A stretch of DNA of 7,450 nucleotides from Chitinophagales bacterium (GTDB taxonomy: Bacteria; Bacteroidota; Bacteroidia; Chitinophagales; JADIYW01), in contig JADLAH010000178.1 in NCBI GenBank assembly GCA_020848315.1, positions 1 through 7,450 on the forward strand. The letters are read 5' to 3'. Numbering within the stretch: the first letter of the stretch is position 1; every line of letters begins with the position of its first letter. Shown here one piece after another: positions 5,235 to 7,450 of the stretch. Below the pieces are notes generated by a model. It was given only the letters and a program-made list of their open reading frames with translations, did no database searches and was not told the origin of the DNA. A program made the position numbers and the translations under genes.

Positions 5235-7450
5235 ATGAAGAATGCCCTTTTGGTGTTTTTGGCAATGATATTGTCTTTTTTTGCGCAGGCAAAAACACCG
5301 CACACACACAAAGTTCCGGAGAAAAGAAATTGTTCCTCCATCGTTCCCTCTGATGCCTGGGAACAGGATTTCCAGCAACACGTAGCCGCTTATCTGGCGA
5401 ATAACACCCCACAGAGTCGCATTAATGCCAACTACACCATTCCGGTGGTCGTACACGTCGTGTATTACAATGCGGAGGAGAATATCTCTCAGGCACAGGT
5501 GAATTCACAGATAGAAATTCTGAATAAAGACTTCGCAGGTATCGGTCTGAACGTAGGGAATGTGCCGAATGCTTTCTCCACGCTGGTATCCAATACCAAT
5601 ATTCAGTTTTGTCTGGCACAGAAAAAACCGGACGGCACGAATATGACAGAACCCGGCATAGACAGGGTGAGTGCGGTTTCCAAAGGATTTAAAAATCCGG
5701 GTACCGGCTATCTGGATACTTATATTGATGGTACAATAAAACCGGCTACCATCTGGGATCCGACCAAATACCTGAACATCTGGGTATTGAAGATTAAGGA
5801 AAATACATTGGGTTATGCCACCTTCCCGGCGATGTCGACACTCAATGACATATCGGCTGATCTTGTTGGTGATGCTGAGACGGATGGTGTTGTCATCGGA
5901 CATTACTATTTCGGTAGTACCGGTACTGCAGAATATCCGTATGATAAAGGTCGAACCACCACCCATGAAATCGGACACTGGCTGGGATTGCGCCACATCT
6001 GGGGCGATAATGGTCGATGTAATGGAGATGATTTTTGTAATGATACCCCAAAACAGCAGGGAGGGACATCTTCGCCTCCCGGAGCCAATTATGGATGCCC
6101 TACTTTCCCACTTTATGCAAATATGTGTAATGGCAATCCCAACGGCGATATGTTTATGAACTTCATGGACTATGCGGATGATGAATGTATGTTTATGTTC
6201 ACACCGGATCAGCGCACACGCATGCAGACTGCGATGGCCAACGGTACCTACCGTGCGCCACTCGCCAACTCCAATGTGTGTTCCATTACACCGCAGGCGC
6301 CGGTAGCCAACTTCACGGCCACACCTACGACTATCTGTCCGGGTGGCAGCGTGAAATTTACAGACTTGTCTGCCAATTCACCTACCACCTGGCAGTGGAC
6401 CTTTCAGGGCGGTACACCGGCATCTTCCACGCAACAGTCACCGACAGTGACCTACGCGAGTGCCGGTACATATACCGTTACACTGAAGGCTACCAATGCA
6501 TTAGGTAATAATACCAAGACAGTTACTTCCTATGTCACGGTAGCCACACCAACGGGTGCGGCACTGCCTTTCCTGGAAGGGTTTCAGAATGCGACTTTCC
6601 CGCCGACGAACTGGAGCCTGGTGTCCAATTCGGGCTTCAACTGGCAGCGACATACCGGACAAGGCGGCTTCGGTGCTTCCAATGCCTGTATGAAATTCAA
6701 CAATACCGATAATGACGGCGACAATAAAAAAGACGATATCATCACGCCGGTGCTGAATTTATCCGGCGCGAATACACCGAGAATTAAATTTGATGTGGCG
6801 CACGCGCCATACAACGACGGCGTCACATTTGATACACTCGAGGTGCTGATTCAGGATGCCTGCGCATCTACGCCGGTCAGTATCTATAAAAAAGGCGGCA
6901 CACAGCTGGCAACCGCGCCGGCTATGGCTGCGGAATTTTATCCAACTGCCAGTCAGTGGAGAAAGGATTCCGTACTCGTGCCGTCAGGGTTCCTGAACAA
7001 GCAAGTGAAGTTTATCTTCCGCAATTACGGTCGCTACGGACATACGATTTATGTCGATAATATCAATGTCTACGGACTGTCCACATCAGCACCTACCGCC
7101 ACCGCATCCTTCACGCTGAGCGATACTGTCGTTTGTGCAGGCAGCAGCCTCACCTTTGCCAATACATCCACCGCATCTTCGGGTAGCCCGGATTCCGTGC
7201 GCTGGACCATACAAGGCGGAACGCCGGCTACGTCCACATCCACTACTACTGTTGCTCCGGTGTTTAACACAACAGGCAATTTTACCATCAGCCTGGTGGC
7301 CTATAAATCGGGCAATGCCAGTACCGTATTCTCCAGAGCCATCCGCGTAAAATCCAAACCAACGGTGACCGTCAATTCACCGACGATTTGCTCCGGAAAC
7401 ACTACAACACTGAATGCCGGTGGTGCAACTACCTACACGTGGTCGCCGAA
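5235..7450 (+). CDS. Secreted M43 (cytophagalysin/pappalysin-type) metalloprotease with PKD domains, 3' end outside window
   Basis: The frame is open from the ATG at 5235 through the right edge, giving 738 residues with no stop. Residues 1-19 are a signal peptide (cut after AQA), so the protein is exported. A short propeptide with Cys33 precedes the catalytic domain (about 66-345). HEIGHWLGLRH (244-254) is the metzincin zinc motif HExxHxxGxxH. Cysteines at the CNGDDFCNDTP and YGCPTF stretches and the Met-turn MNFMDYADDECM (308-319, Met311) are as in peptidase family M43. PKD-like domain 1 is at about 355-436. A jelly-roll-like domain resembling 'choice-of-anchor J' spans about 444-614, from LPFLEGF to IYVDNINVYG. 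A second PKD-like domain is at about 620-705, and a third Ig-like repeat begins near 708 (CSGNTTTLNAGG). A type IX secretion C-terminal domain is expected after the edge but is not visible. The role is extracellular proteolysis; its substrate is unknown. Confidence 0.92.
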   Translation, partial: MKNALLVFLAMILSFFAQAKTPHTHKVPEKRNCSSIVPSDAWEQDFQQHVAAYLANNTPQSRINANYTIPVVVHVVYYNAEENISQAQVNSQIEILNKDFAGIGLNVGNVPNAFSTLVSNTNIQFCLAQKKPDGTNMTEPGIDRVSAVSKGFKNPGTGYLDTYIDGTIKPATIWDPTKYLNIWVLKIKENTLGYATFPAMSTLNDISADLVGDAETDGVVIGHYYFGSTGTAEYPYDKGRTTTHEIGHWLGLRHIWGDNGRCNGDDFCNDTPKQQGGTSSPPGANYGCPTFPLYANMCNGNPNGDMFMNFMDYADDECMFMFTPDQRTRMQTAMANGTYRAPLANSNVCSITPQAPVANFTATPTTICPGGSVKFTDLSANSPTTWQWTFQGGTPASSTQQSPTVTYASAGTYTVTLKATNALGNNTKTVTSYVTVATPTGAALPFLEGFQNATFPPTNWSLVSNSGFNWQRHTGQGGFGASNACMKFNNTDNDGDNKKDDIITPVLNLSGANTPRIKFDVAHAPYNDGVTFDTLEVLIQDACASTPVSIYKKGGTQLATAPAMAAEFYPTASQWRKDSVLVPSGFLNKQVKFIFRNYGRYGHTIYVDNINVYGLSTSAPTATASFTLSDTVVCAGSSLTFANTSTASSGSPDSVRWTIQGGTPATSTSTTTVAPVFNTTGNFTISLVAYKSGNASTVFSRAIRVKSKPTVTVNSPTICSGNTTTLNAGGATTYTWSP

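Noticed and set aside
5505..5996. Minus-strand open frame of 163 codons over the protease
   Set aside because: It is antisense to the M43 catalytic domain, including the zinc motif, and shows no protein family features.
1..7450. Mobile elements, CRISPR arrays, tRNA/rRNA genes, riboswitches
   Set aside because: I looked for regularly spaced repeats, transposase motifs, terminal inverted repeats and conserved RNA segments and saw none. Gaps between genes are all 111 bases or shorter.

Overview
The window looks like a chromosomal segment of a Bacteroidota bacterium, probably from the Chitinophagia/Sphingobacteriia side of the phylum, although the exact lineage cannot be read from the sequence. 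The evidence is the gene content: a short LuxC-type acyl-CoA reductase beside a 2[4Fe-4S] ferredoxin, a DUF1343/NamZ protein, an FtsX-like permease, a DUF3810 membrane protein and a secreted M43 protease with PKD domains. The promoters agree. Most genes are preceded by the Bacteroidota -7 box TAnnTTTG, in two cases with TTTG 20 bases upstream. Leaders are very short and no Shine-Dalgarno sequence is evident. There is no sign of phage, insertion sequence, CRISPR, tRNA or rRNA. This is ordinary, gene-dense housekeeping sequence.

Layout from left to right. Positions 1-54 (minus strand) hold the first 18 codons of a small zinc-ribbon-like protein that runs off the left edge. Positions 104-1114 (minus) encode the acyl-CoA reductase. 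A 111-base divergent promoter region separates it from the ferredoxin at 1226-1573 (plus). The ferredoxin converges on the NamZ-like exo-N-acetylmuramidase at 1581-2747 (minus), with only 7 bases between the stop codons. A second, 89-base divergent region follows, in which the -7 boxes of the two opposing genes form a perfect palindrome. It leads into the FtsX-like permease at 2837-4069 (plus, TTG start). After 30 bases comes the DUF3810 membrane protein with a HEMAH zinc motif at 4100-5164 (plus). After 70 more bases comes a large secreted metalloprotease at 5235, which is still open at the right edge.

How the genes may work together. The reductase and ferredoxin share a control region and may form a redox pair, an inference from position. 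The rest has an envelope theme: NamZ trims peptidoglycan sugars in the periplasm, the FtsX-like protein belongs to the lipoprotein-export/ABC permease class, DUF3810 is a membrane protein with a metallopeptidase-like motif, and the M43 protease is exported. No stretch of more than 300 bases lacks a gene. I do not see a clearly new biological system. The items most worth a second look are the two divergent control regions, the ferredoxin insertion beside the reductase, and the partial zinc-ribbon gene at the left edge.
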